Position numbers and translations under genes: made by a program. Source: Sphingobacterium sp. SYP-B4668 (GTDB taxonomy: Bacteria; Bacteroidota; Bacteroidia; Sphingobacteriales; Sphingobacteriaceae). Taken from it: a stretch of 64,000 nucleotides of DNA. The stretch lies in assembly GCF_027627455.1 (NCBI RefSeq), contig NZ_CP115483.1:2418001-2482000 (forward strand), read 5' to 3'. Below the pieces are notes generated by a model. It did not search any database, had not been told where the DNA came from, and saw only the letters and a program-made list of their open reading frames with translations. Below are positions 1-7,934 of the stretch, in pieces (the first letter of the stretch is position 1; each line of letters opens with the position of its first letter).

Positions 1-156
1 AAGATAAAGTATGGAACTTTTAACGAACCCAAAGACTTGTCACGAGAGGCAGAAAAAAAATTCAGACAAAAGCAAGGTATTTATTTTTCATTTGTGGCTT
101 CAACATCGCTGACAGTCATGTTGTTATATTATTTAAAGATAGTGCTGCTTGTATAG
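1..156 (+). CDS. 3' end of a membrane protein gene (partial)
   Basis: From base 1 one frame stays open for 51 codons and ends at TAG 154-156. The visible part is charged and Lys/Arg/Glu-rich for about 27 residues, followed by roughly 24 hydrophobic residues that look like a C-terminal transmembrane helix and end almost at the stop. The start and most of the gene lie outside the window. No family can be named. It converges on the reverse-strand sigma-factor unit, with 163 bases between the stop codons. The open frame plus a clean charged-to-hydrophobic pattern make it likely real, but a 51-codon open frame is not proof. Confidence 0.5.
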   Translation, partial: KIKYGTFNEPKDLSREAEKKFRQKQGIYFSFVASTSLTVMLLYYLKIVLLV

Positions 157-319
157 ATGGATGAATCAGAGTTCAATCCACAGCTTAAATCCTTTTGGAA
201 GCACCTCCTTTGATGTATTAAAGATACAGGTATGTCGATTTGAAAATATCATCCAGGATCTTGGGTAGTAGAGGAGCTGTGTGCAATTATCGTGCGAATA
301 TGGAATGATTCTTCCGTGA

Positions 320-667
320 CTAAATGCTCGGTTTTCTTCGCATTTTGAATAGCTTTAATGCTTTATCGCAAAAGAGGACGATGAGCAACACATAAATAAT
401 CTGTGAAATTAGCAGAAGTGTGTTTTTCATTGCCGTATTCAAAGAGATAGAATATAGTAAATCTGTCAGTAGATAATTAAGCCCTAGACCAAATAGAGTT
501 CCTGAAGCAAAAAAGATTAACGCATATCTTTTTGTTTTAGCAACCGCAGATTTCTCTTGTTCCAATTTTTCGATTCGCATCATTACTGCATTTTCAAAAT
601 CGTCAAATGGCAGCTCTATTTTGGCCATTTGCATCATGTCTCTCAGCTTATCGTCTTTATGTTCCAT
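320..667 (-). CDS. Two-TM protein, third gene of the sigma-factor unit (possible anti-sigma partner)
   Basis: This is a 115-residue protein with an acidic, Met-rich N-terminal part of about 45 residues and then two hydrophobic segments (about 47-68 and 81-102), ending in a basic tail. The start overlaps the end of the ECF sigma gene by 11 bases, so translation is probably coupled. Genes cotranscribed after an ECF sigma factor are often membrane anti-sigma factors; the cytoplasmic-then-membrane layout would fit, but I see no zinc-binding ZAS motif (HxxxCxxC) and no named domain. The anti-sigma role is inference from position and topology only. Confidence 0.75.
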   Translation of the reverse strand: MEHKDDKLRDMMQMAKIELPFDDFENAVMMRIEKLEQEKSAVAKTKRYALIFFASGTLFGLGLNYLLTDLLYSISLNTAMKNTLLLISQIIYVLLIVLFCDKALKLFKMRRKPSI

Positions 668-1208
668 AGTAAGTTCCTTTTATTAGATTATTTAGGGTCA
701 TGTACATACTTTTACGCGCTCTAAATAATAGTACCTTCGTATTGGCTGTTGTCCAACCGGTGATTTCGCATAGTTCTTGTATGGTGAGCTCTTCGAGATA
801 AAACAGTCGGAGGGCTAGACTCTCATTTGGCGGTATGCGAATGAGTGCTTCATTTATGATTTGTCGTTGTTCCACTTGTAGCAGGTTGTTTATGGCATCT
901 TCTTCGAATAGTATATCGTGATTCTCCATTTCGAAAGAAACCATTTCAATAGATTTTTTTTGCATGGTCTTGTACGCACAATGTACAACTATACGGTATA
1001 GCCAGGTGCTGAATTTGGATTGCTTTTTAAAGTTTGGCAAGGATAGGTAGGCTTGCAAAAAAGCTTCTTGAGTTACTTCTTCTGCTAGATGTTCGGTTTT
1101 TACAAGTGACAAGGCAACAGAGAAAGCCATGTCTTTATAGGTAGTAATAAAATACCTGAAAGCATGGCGGTCTCCCAATAGAACTTTGTCGATGTAAAGA
1201 CTATCCAT
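657..1208 (-). CDS. ECF-type RNA polymerase sigma factor
   Basis: The 183-residue length is standard for the extracytoplasmic-function sigma-70 family. Region 2 (about residues 10-80) carries the EEVTQEAFLQAY stretch and the FSTWLYRIVVHCAYK core-binding/-10 recognition segment. Region 4 (about 115-170) has LFYLEELTIQELCEITG followed by a helix-turn-helix ending in KVLLFRARKSM. It overlaps its upstream neighbour by 8 bases and its downstream neighbour by 11, so the three genes form one translationally coupled unit. The promoter upstream of the first gene carries a TGTAAC box that may be this factor's own target. ECF subgroup and target genes cannot be read from sequence alone. Confidence 0.95.
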   Translation of the reverse strand: MDSLYIDKVLLGDRHAFRYFITTYKDMAFSVALSLVKTEHLAEEVTQEAFLQAYLSLPNFKKQSKFSTWLYRIVVHCAYKTMQKKSIEMVSFEMENHDILFEEDAINNLLQVEQRQIINEALIRIPPNESLALRLFYLEELTIQELCEITGWTTANTKVLLFRARKSMYMTLNNLIKGTYYGT

Positions 1209-1539
1209 CTATTGTTTTGTCTTTGTCATCACATCTATCCGCTACTACCAAAGAAATACCCACAAAGAAAGAGACGATACCCACTACAAATAAGCCATCC
1301 CAGTCAGTCCGCTGGATTATGTTCCAAACAAAGGTGAGACCAGTGACTACTAATCCTAAGGCGAATCCTATAACCACAATACCTACTTTTTTCCAAGATT
1401 GCTTTACTGCCGGTGTGCGAGGAATGGGGCCACCTAGCTTGGTAATAGCCTCAAATTTATAACGGTTAATAAAATACACGCATAAAGTCACGCAAATGAA
1501 AAATGCGATGGGAATGAAGACGGCGATTGTTCTGTCCAT
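1201..1539 (-). CDS. Small inner-membrane protein (DUF6249-like), first gene of the sigma unit
   Basis: The 112-residue protein has three hydrophobic segments (about 5-24, 51-72, 83-100) separated by a basic linker containing KFEAITKLGGPIP, and a short acidic C-terminus. This pattern, a first helix then a linker with conserved Gly then two more helices, resembles the DUF6249 family that commonly sits next to ECF sigma genes in Bacteroidota; the family name is recalled by pattern, not searched. Its stop overlaps the sigma start by 8 bases. It may sense the envelope or hold the sigma factor at the membrane, which is inference. Confidence 0.8.
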   Translation of the reverse strand: MDRTIAVFIPIAFFICVTLCVYFINRYKFEAITKLGGPIPRTPAVKQSWKKVGIVVIGFALGLVVTGLTFVWNIIQRTDWDGLFVVGIVSFFVGISLVVADRCDDKDKTIDG

Positions 1540-1557
1540 AATTTCTAAATCTTTTAG

Positions 1558-1588
1558 ATTAGTGCTGCAATTTCCGATAAAGGTTACA
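1558..1588 (-). promoter_or_regulatory. Possible ECF-type promoter of the sigma unit
   Basis: On the reverse strand TGTAACCTTT (1579-1588) is followed by TCGG and then CTAAT (1558-1562), 19 bases before the first ATG. The same three blocks with almost the same spacing occur at 42280-42309 upstream of an unrelated small gene. TGTAAC is plausible as an ECF -35 box; autoregulation is usual for this class. No experimental support. Confidence 0.4.
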
Positions 1589-1627
1589 GTTTTTGTGAAA
1601 AAAAAATCGTTTATTTTTTACTAATAT

Positions 1628-1646
1628 CAATGAAACCGTTTCATTG
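1628..1646. promoter_or_regulatory. 19-bp perfect palindrome, operator-like
   Basis: CAATGAAACCGTTTCATTG has 9-base arms around one central C. The core TGAAACCGTTTCA resembles operators of LacI-family regulators. It lies in the 294-base intergenic stretch between the divergent sigma unit and the Kelch-SARP regulator, about 190 bases upstream of the regulator start. The cognate protein is unknown. Confidence 0.4.
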
Positions 1647-1833
1647 TCGTGAAAATGAAAGGTATAGCTAATCTCTAACACCAATGTCATATGATACCTT
1701 GTGATTCCCTTGGTTAATCACTATTTTTGGAATATGATTGGAGTTTGAGGTCTCTACGTAAGCAATCTCATATACCTTATATTATTGTCGCCTATTTTCA
1801 ACCGGGAGATATTCTTGTAGATTACAGATTAGT

Positions 1834-4371
1834 ATGAAGAGATTATTGTTTTTATTTTTCGTTTGCCTTCTTGTCATGTCACACTCCCTCAGTCATGGGC
1901 AAGGATTGTATTTCGTGAGCCACGAAGAAGTACAAAACAAAAGAACAGGTATCGAACTATTTCCTATGCGGCCATTGAGCCTGAATACGATTTTGAAAAT
2001 GGATTTCGACCTGCGGTATAGAGCCGGTCAAGACGCTTACTATGGATATATCTTTCGGGTGGTACTAAATGAAAAGCTCAATGTAGACCTTGTCAGTCGA
2101 GACTACGGTGTACAGCACAAGAAGTTGAGTTTGGTCGTTGGTGATCGAGAATATCCAATAAATCTCCCCAACAATGAAAAGACCAATTATACATGGTTGA
2201 GGGCAAGTCTATCAATAGATTTAACACGTCGGCACATTACGTTTCAACTGGGAGGCGAGCTTGTAAATGTCCCCCTAACTATTCCTAGTCATACACAGGC
2301 GAACATCGCATTTGGCGCGACCACTATCGCTGGATATTCGACTACAGACGTCCCCCCGATATACATCCGCGATATTAAAATCACAGTTGACGACGATGAA
2401 TACAATTGGCTTTTGGATAATGAAGATACAACTGAACCAATAGATATCATACAAAAGAAGAAGGCCTTAGTAATGAATCCTGTATGGGTAGAGGCTCTGC
2501 ATCGCAAGTGGGTTCCATTAGTAAGCCTGCATAGCAGTTCTGCCGCTAGTATTTGTTTCGATGAGGTAGAGGAAGTCTTGTACGTTATAGGAGACGAATA
2601 TCTTATTAAATATCACATTGCTTCCGGAAAAGTATCAAAGATTGACTATAGCGATGGCAGGTTGGGAATGCTTCAAGGTAATCAGTCTATTTATGTGAGT
2701 CGGGATCGCAAGCTCTACAATTATTTTCCCGATCAGCAATTGCTCACATCTTTTGATTGGAAGACGAAAAAGTGGTCCGCTAAATATAAGCCTGGGGCAA
2801 CAACAGCCTATTGGCATGCAAACAAATTTTATTGGCCTCAAGACTCAGCGCTTTATACCTTAGGGGGATATGGATATTTTACATATAAAAATCAGATTGC
2901 CAAAACCAACCTGTCAAGTGGTGCATCGCGTACAATTGACTTGCAGGCTAATACCAGCTATACTCCACGATATCTTGCTGCCGTGGGACAGACTACCGAC
3001 AAGGTCTATATTTTGGGTGGTTATGGTAACGAATCGGGCAAGCAGGAACTAAATCCACATTTCTACTACGACTTACTTGCATATACACCGCAGAACAATA
3101 GTATTCGGAAGATTGCAGATCTGCCGCTTGCAGGACGCGAAATGGTATTCGGAAACTCTCTTGTTGTGGACAGTGCCAAGGAATCATTTTATGCGCTAAT
3201 GCATCAAAAGAATGTGTTCGAGACCCACATCAAATTGATCCGTGGACGCTTAGATGGAAGTGAAGTTGATATTTTGAATGATAGCATACCTTATCGATTT
3301 AGTGACATCAAATCCTATTCTGATCTGTATCTGGCCAAAGAAAATCAAAAATTAGTAGCAGTCACGCTATTTGACTCTGGCGCGCAGACCGAAATTAAAG
3401 TATATGGCATTAGTTTTCGACCACATTTTATTGTCACAAACCCTCCAGTCGAGATCCAAAGCCGACCAACCAAGCTTATGCTAGTTGTTGTAGCTGTAAT
3501 CTTTTTGGCAGGACTTGTCTGGTGGCTTTGCACTAGAAAGAAAGGGAGCTCCAAGAAGGGTGAGGTAGCTGTTGTACCGATGACCATCACGGCCAACCAC
3601 AATTTATTTCCTCCAGATCGACCCATTACCAATGCTATTTTTCTTTTTGGTTCCTTTAGGGTATTCAACCGTCATGGTGTAGACATCACCAAGCAGTTTA
3701 CGCCGGTACTCCGACAGCTGTTTATCAGCATATGCCTATCCACGTTTTCCTCTAGAAAAGGCATTGGTTCCGAGCGCTTGTATGAATGGCTATGGTCGGA
3801 CAAGTCAACGAAGAGCGCTCGAAATAATCTACTGGTTAATATGGGGAAATTAAAATCAATCTTGTCAGATTTGGATGGCTTAGAATTATCCAAAGAGACA
3901 GGTTATTGGTCGCTAATATATGATTGTCAATTCTGCAGCATCGATTATAGTAATCTAATGAGCATACAACAGCACACATCAAAGGACACATATAGCTATA
4001 TTTCCCATATTGCTGACATAGTCCAACATGGTGGTTTTTTGGAAGGTATGAATTTAGAATGGATGGACGAGTATAAAAGTGCTGTGTCATCACTTGTCTC
4101 TGAAGCGTATGTTCACTATTTAAATGCGATTGATTTGGAGACCGCGAAAGAAGATATTGAATTGACCTTGGCCAGTAAGATTGCTAAATTCAGTTCGATG
4201 AACGAAGAAGCGATGACTGTACGATGCATTATGATGTCGAGATTAGGAATGCATAATGAGGCGAAGATGACTTATGAGAGTTTTACACAGGAATACCATA
4301 AGCTTTATGACGAACTTTATCCCATATCACTTCTGAAAATCTTAAAGAAAGATAAAGGAAACTCCTTTTAG
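1834..4371 (+). CDS. Membrane-tethered regulator: signal peptide, LamG-like and Kelch-like sensor, TM, SARP-type C-terminus
   Basis: The protein is 845 residues. Residues 1-22 form a signal peptide. Residues about 25-200 have a ConA/LamG-like beta pattern ending in PPIYIRDIKI. Residues about 225-540 contain Kelch-like blades (VYILGGYGNE, ALYTLGGYGYF). One hydrophobic helix sits at about 547-567, followed by a stop-transfer KKGSSKKG. From about 593, FLFGSFRVF opens a winged-helix region of Trans_reg_C/SARP type, including LYEWLWSDKSTKSARNNLLVNMGKL, followed by an alpha-helical BTAD/TPR-like tail with MNLEWMDEYKSAVSSLVSEAYVHYL. There is no kinase or receiver domain. The gene is immediately upstream of, and codirectional with, susC/susD, so it probably senses a glycan in the periplasm and activates this PUL directly. 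Domain assignments are from pattern; the regulatory target is inferred. Confidence 0.85.
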   Translation: MKRLLFLFFVCLLVMSHSLSHGQGLYFVSHEEVQNKRTGIELFPMRPLSLNTILKMDFDLRYRAGQDAYYGYIFRVVLNEKLNVDLVSRDYGVQHKKLSLVVGDREYPINLPNNEKTNYTWLRASLSIDLTRRHITFQLGGELVNVPLTIPSHTQANIAFGATTIAGYSTTDVPPIYIRDIKITVDDDEYNWLLDNEDTTEPIDIIQKKKALVMNPVWVEALHRKWVPLVSLHSSSAASICFDEVEEVLYVIGDEYLIKYHIASGKVSKIDYSDGRLGMLQGNQSIYVSRDRKLYNYFPDQQLLTSFDWKTKKWSAKYKPGATTAYWHANKFYWPQDSALYTLGGYGYFTYKNQIAKTNLSSGASRTIDLQANTSYTPRYLAAVGQTTDKVYILGGYGNESGKQELNPHFYYDLLAYTPQNNSIRKIADLPLAGREMVFGNSLVVDSAKESFYALMHQKNVFETHIKLIRGRLDGSEVDILNDSIPYRFSDIKSYSDLYLAKENQKLVAVTLFDSGAQTEIKVYGISFRPHFIVTNPPVEIQSRPTKLMLVVVAVIFLAGLVWWLCTRKKGSSKKGEVAVVPMTITANHNLFPPDRPITNAIFLFGSFRVFNRHGVDITKQFTPVLRQLFISICLSTFSSRKGIGSERLYEWLWSDKSTKSARNNLLVNMGKLKSILSDLDGLELSKETGYWSLIYDCQFCSIDYSNLMSIQQHTSKDTYSYISHIADIVQHGGFLEGMNLEWMDEYKSAVSSLVSEAYVHYLNAIDLETAKEDIELTLASKIAKFSSMNEEAMTVRCIMMSRLGMHNEAKMTYESFTQEYHKLYDELYPISLLKILKKDKGNSF

Positions 4372-4742
4372 TACTTTTCTTATTCACTTTTAATGATGAA
4401 ATTAAATGGCTGTTATATAGCTGTTTGTGATTTATTATGTTCATGTTGGATCTAATTAATAAAATATTAAGTCAAAATTAAGCCTCCTTGATTTGATTTG
4501 CGGATACCAATTAAAAGAACATAATATGATTACCTATTTCAACACATCGTGATTTTGCCACTCCTTGATTTTCCAGTCACCAACGTTTGTCTCTTACCCG
4601 GGACATATTGTATGGTTACTATGAGGTAACCTTGTCATTTTATAAACCTGAATTCGTATGAAATATCTATGCAGCAAAAGCTGCACAAACACAAATAAGT
4701 TTAGATATTCCATATGGCCATTAAAAATCAAATTAAATAAGT
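4372..4742 (+). promoter_or_regulatory. PUL-1 control region, with a GGTTAC/GTAACC dyad
   Basis: This 371-base gap separates the Kelch-SARP regulator from susC. It contains no convincing gene or terminator. A 6-base dyad GGTTAC-N6-GTAACC lies at 4614-4631, about 110 bases upstream of susC, and is a candidate binding site for the regulator next door. No clear TAnnTTTG promoter box was seen close to susC, which would fit dependence on an activator. Confidence 0.35.
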
Positions 4743-7700
4743 ATGAGTAATTTGAAGAGTAAACCAACATTTCGGTCTATCGGAGGAATCCTGTACCGGC
4801 ATGTCAAGTATGCCCCACGTTATGCACTTTTTTTGGGCTGCGTAGCGACCCCTATTCATGAGACTTTTGCATTCTCTGACAACCTCTTTTCGACCACCCC
4901 GATTGATGTCAACCAACAGGTTCGGCTGAAAGGGCATGTCGTCGATGAAAATGGAGTAGCTATTTCTGGAGCCACAATCTCAGTTATCGGTACTACACGA
5001 CAGGTCGGATCAGGTGTTGATGGATCGTTCGAGATTGATACCCATCATGGTGCTGTCATTCAGGTTAGTTATGTCGGGTATATAACTCGCAACATAACAG
5101 TAGATCGTGATCATCTTACAGTACGACTGTTGGTCGATGCCACCGGATTGGAAGAGGTCGTCGTCGTGGGATACGGCACCCAAAAAAGAGGCAACGTAAC
5201 CGCCGCAATATCGACTATTCAATCCAAGGATATCTTGACGACTACACATTCCAGTTTGGCACAAAGCCTGCAAGGAAAAATTCCAGGACTGCAGATTAGA
5301 CAACAGAATTCAGAGCCTGGAGCCTTTAGCTCAACGATTAATATTCGAGGTTTTGGCGAGCCTTTATATGTGATTGACGGTATCGTCCGAGACGGTGGAG
5401 TAGAATTTCAGCAGCTTAATCCCAATGATATTGAGAGCATTTCTGTGCTCAAAGATGCATCAGCTGCCATCTATGGACTAAATGCTGCCAATGGCGTCAT
5501 TTTGGTCACAACCAAAAAGGGAAATAATAGTAAACCAACTTTTAATTATACCGGTACTGTTGGGTTTCAGCAACCAACCAATGTACCCAAAATGGCCAAT
5601 GCTGCTCAGTATCTGGAGATGTACAACGATGCCATATTCTACCGTGATGGCGTTCATAGTATTAGTAAGGAAGAGTTGAATAAATGGAGGGAAGGAATTG
5701 CGGGGTATGAAAGCACCAATTGGTATGCGTCTACTTTCAAAAACACCGCAGTACAGCAACAACATGATTTTTCGGTTAGAGGTGGTACCGAGAATATTAA
5801 TTATTTCACCAGTGTTGGTTATTTTAAAGAAGGGGGGCTGTTTAAAAGTGGAGATATGGGGTATGATCGATATACCTTTCGAAGCAATTTATCTGCCAAA
5901 TTGAGCGATCGACTCAAAGCAGATGTTATGGTATCCGGAAGAAGGGGGAAACGTGAGTTCCCAGGGGGTGATGGTTTCATTTGGATGTATAAAGGCACCA
6001 TTATCAGTAGACCCAATGAATCTCCTTATATCAATGGCGATCCTAATTACCCTGCCAATATCTACAATCAGCAAAATGCAGTCGTGATGTCCCAGCGTGA
6101 CTATGCCGGATATACCGAAGATCGGAACAAAAACTTCCAATCCGCGATTACGCTTACATATGATGTTCCTTTTGTTGAAGGAATGAAAGCGTTGGGAACT
6201 ATTTCATATGATAGCTACAATGTGTTTAATAAAAATGTTTGGAAGAATTATCGTATTTACAACCCAGATTTAAGCTCTTTAGTCTACAATAATCCTCGGA
6301 TAGCCAATAATGCGGATGACGCGGAGCGAATGGTTTTTCAAGGGCAACTGAATTATGATAGAACATTTGCCGAACAACATAATATTAGTGCAACTGCGGT
6401 TTTTGAGTTGAAGAAATATACCAAAAAACATGCATATCTGTGGCGGGAATATGAGTTTTTTACAACGGATATTGTTGACTACGCCTCTGGAAGGCAAATT
6501 AACAACGGAAATGAGTTCGAAGAACGCAATATGTCCTACATCGGCCGTGTCAATTATGATTTTAAAGGTAAATATCTCTTAGGAAGCTCATTTAGATATG
6601 ACGGATCTTATCGTTACGCTCCAGGCAAAAGATGGGGATTCTTCCCAAGTGTATCTGCTGGGTGGCGAATCTCAGAAGAAAGCTTTATCAAAAACAATCT
6701 GCCATTCGTGAATAATTTAAAAATTAGAGGTTCTTATGGTAGTATCGGGGAGAATGTGGGCGACCCTTTTCAACATATCCTTGGCTTTACGCCACAGACG
6801 AACGAAGGTGCAGAGTTTATTAACGGCTCCTACACCGGTGGGTTGAGTGCTCCTGGAGTCATCAATCCCGACTTTACTTGGGTAGAGTCTACAATCGCAG
6901 ACATAGGAGCGGAAGCTACCTTATTCCGTGGTAAACTAAGTTTTGAAGTAGATTACTATCAGCGTAAAAAGACAGGAAAACCCATTGTTAGAAGCGGTGG
7001 GCTACCCAATACATTTGGAGGGTCTATGCCGGTCGAAAATTTTGAGAGTGAGCTGACTAGAGGGTTCGACTTTGTGATATCTCACCAGAATCAACTACGT
7101 GACTTTAAGTACGGGCTGAGCTTCAATATGAATTTAGCCAGGACCAAGCATCAGATTGTAGACAAGGCCGAAGCCAATAGCAGTTATGAGCGTTGGAGAA
7201 ATGGATATGTGGACCGTTGGAACGATTTGGAGTGGGGATTCAACAAAACCGGCCAATTTCAGAATTATGAAGAGATTTACAACGGTATTGTATATGGTGG
7301 AGACAGGGGTAATACCCAAGTATTGCCTGGAGATTTCACTTACGAGGACGTCAATGGTGATGGAGTAATCGATGATAAAGATTTAATGCCAATCTTCAGA
7401 AATCGTGTCCCTAAGATGTTCTATGGCTTTGTATTAAATGGTGAATGGAAAAATATAGATATCAACATGGTCTTTCAAGGAGCTTCCCTATACAGCATGC
7501 GATTCAATGAAGTATTTTCCCAAATGTTTTTCAACAACGGCAATTTACCCGAGTATTTCTATGATAGGTGGCACCTGGCTGATCCATATGATTCCAATAG
7601 CGAGTGGGTAGCTGGTGAATGGCCTGCCAATCGATTTGTTGAGCATATGGGTGCCAACTATCGAGAAAGCAGTGCTTGGCGAATGAAAGCCGATTATCTT

Positions 7701-7922
7701 CGCCTCAAAAGTATAGAAGTAGGTTACCGAATTCCACTTAAAGCATCCGAAAAGCGTTTTGTAAACAGCATTCGTGTATATGCCAATGCACACAACCTGT
7801 TGACCTTTGCGGACTCATTCATCAAGCAGTTTGACCCTGAACGATTCGAGGGCGATTATCAAGCAGGGTACAACTACCCACTAATCAAGAGCTATAATTT
7901 TGGTGTTAACGTTACCTTTTAA
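4743..7922 (+). CDS. SusC/RagA-family TonB-linked outer-membrane receptor (PUL 1)
   Basis: At 1059 residues it is typical for SusC proteins. After an unusually long, basic N-terminal leader of about 45 residues comes a carboxypeptidase-regulatory-like domain (about 58-125: QVRLKGHVVDENG), then the TonB-box and plug region starting at EEVVVVGYGTQKRGNVT (about 136) with the family hallmarks PGLQIRQQN, NIRGFGEPLYVIDGI and LKDASAAIYGLNAANGVILVTTKKG. The rest is the 22-strand barrel ending in the aromatic NFGVNVTF. It would transport oligosaccharides across the outer membrane using TonB energy, capped by the SusD protein encoded 12 bases downstream. Substrate is not readable from this gene; the GH92 gene downstream suggests alpha-mannosides. 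Confidence 0.97.
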   Translation: MSNLKSKPTFRSIGGILYRHVKYAPRYALFLGCVATPIHETFAFSDNLFSTTPIDVNQQVRLKGHVVDENGVAISGATISVIGTTRQVGSGVDGSFEIDTHHGAVIQVSYVGYITRNITVDRDHLTVRLLVDATGLEEVVVVGYGTQKRGNVTAAISTIQSKDILTTTHSSLAQSLQGKIPGLQIRQQNSEPGAFSSTINIRGFGEPLYVIDGIVRDGGVEFQQLNPNDIESISVLKDASAAIYGLNAANGVILVTTKKGNNSKPTFNYTGTVGFQQPTNVPKMANAAQYLEMYNDAIFYRDGVHSISKEELNKWREGIAGYESTNWYASTFKNTAVQQQHDFSVRGGTENINYFTSVGYFKEGGLFKSGDMGYDRYTFRSNLSAKLSDRLKADVMVSGRRGKREFPGGDGFIWMYKGTIISRPNESPYINGDPNYPANIYNQQNAVVMSQRDYAGYTEDRNKNFQSAITLTYDVPFVEGMKALGTISYDSYNVFNKNVWKNYRIYNPDLSSLVYNNPRIANNADDAERMVFQGQLNYDRTFAEQHNISATAVFELKKYTKKHAYLWREYEFFTTDIVDYASGRQINNGNEFEERNMSYIGRVNYDFKGKYLLGSSFRYDGSYRYAPGKRWGFFPSVSAGWRISEESFIKNNLPFVNNLKIRGSYGSIGENVGDPFQHILGFTPQTNEGAEFINGSYTGGLSAPGVINPDFTWVESTIADIGAEATLFRGKLSFEVDYYQRKKTGKPIVRSGGLPNTFGGSMPVENFESELTRGFDFVISHQNQLRDFKYGLSFNMNLARTKHQIVDKAEANSSYERWRNGYVDRWNDLEWGFNKTGQFQNYEEIYNGIVYGGDRGNTQVLPGDFTYEDVNGDGVIDDKDLMPIFRNRVPKMFYGFVLNGEWKNIDINMVFQGASLYSMRFNEVFSQMFFNNGNLPEYFYDRWHLADPYDSNSEWVAGEWPANRFVEHMGANYRESSAWRMKADYLRLKSIEVGYRIPLKASEKRFVNSIRVYANAHNLLTFADSFIKQFDPERFEGDYQAGYNYPLIKSYNFGVNVTF

Positions 7923-7934
7923 ATTTATTGAATT

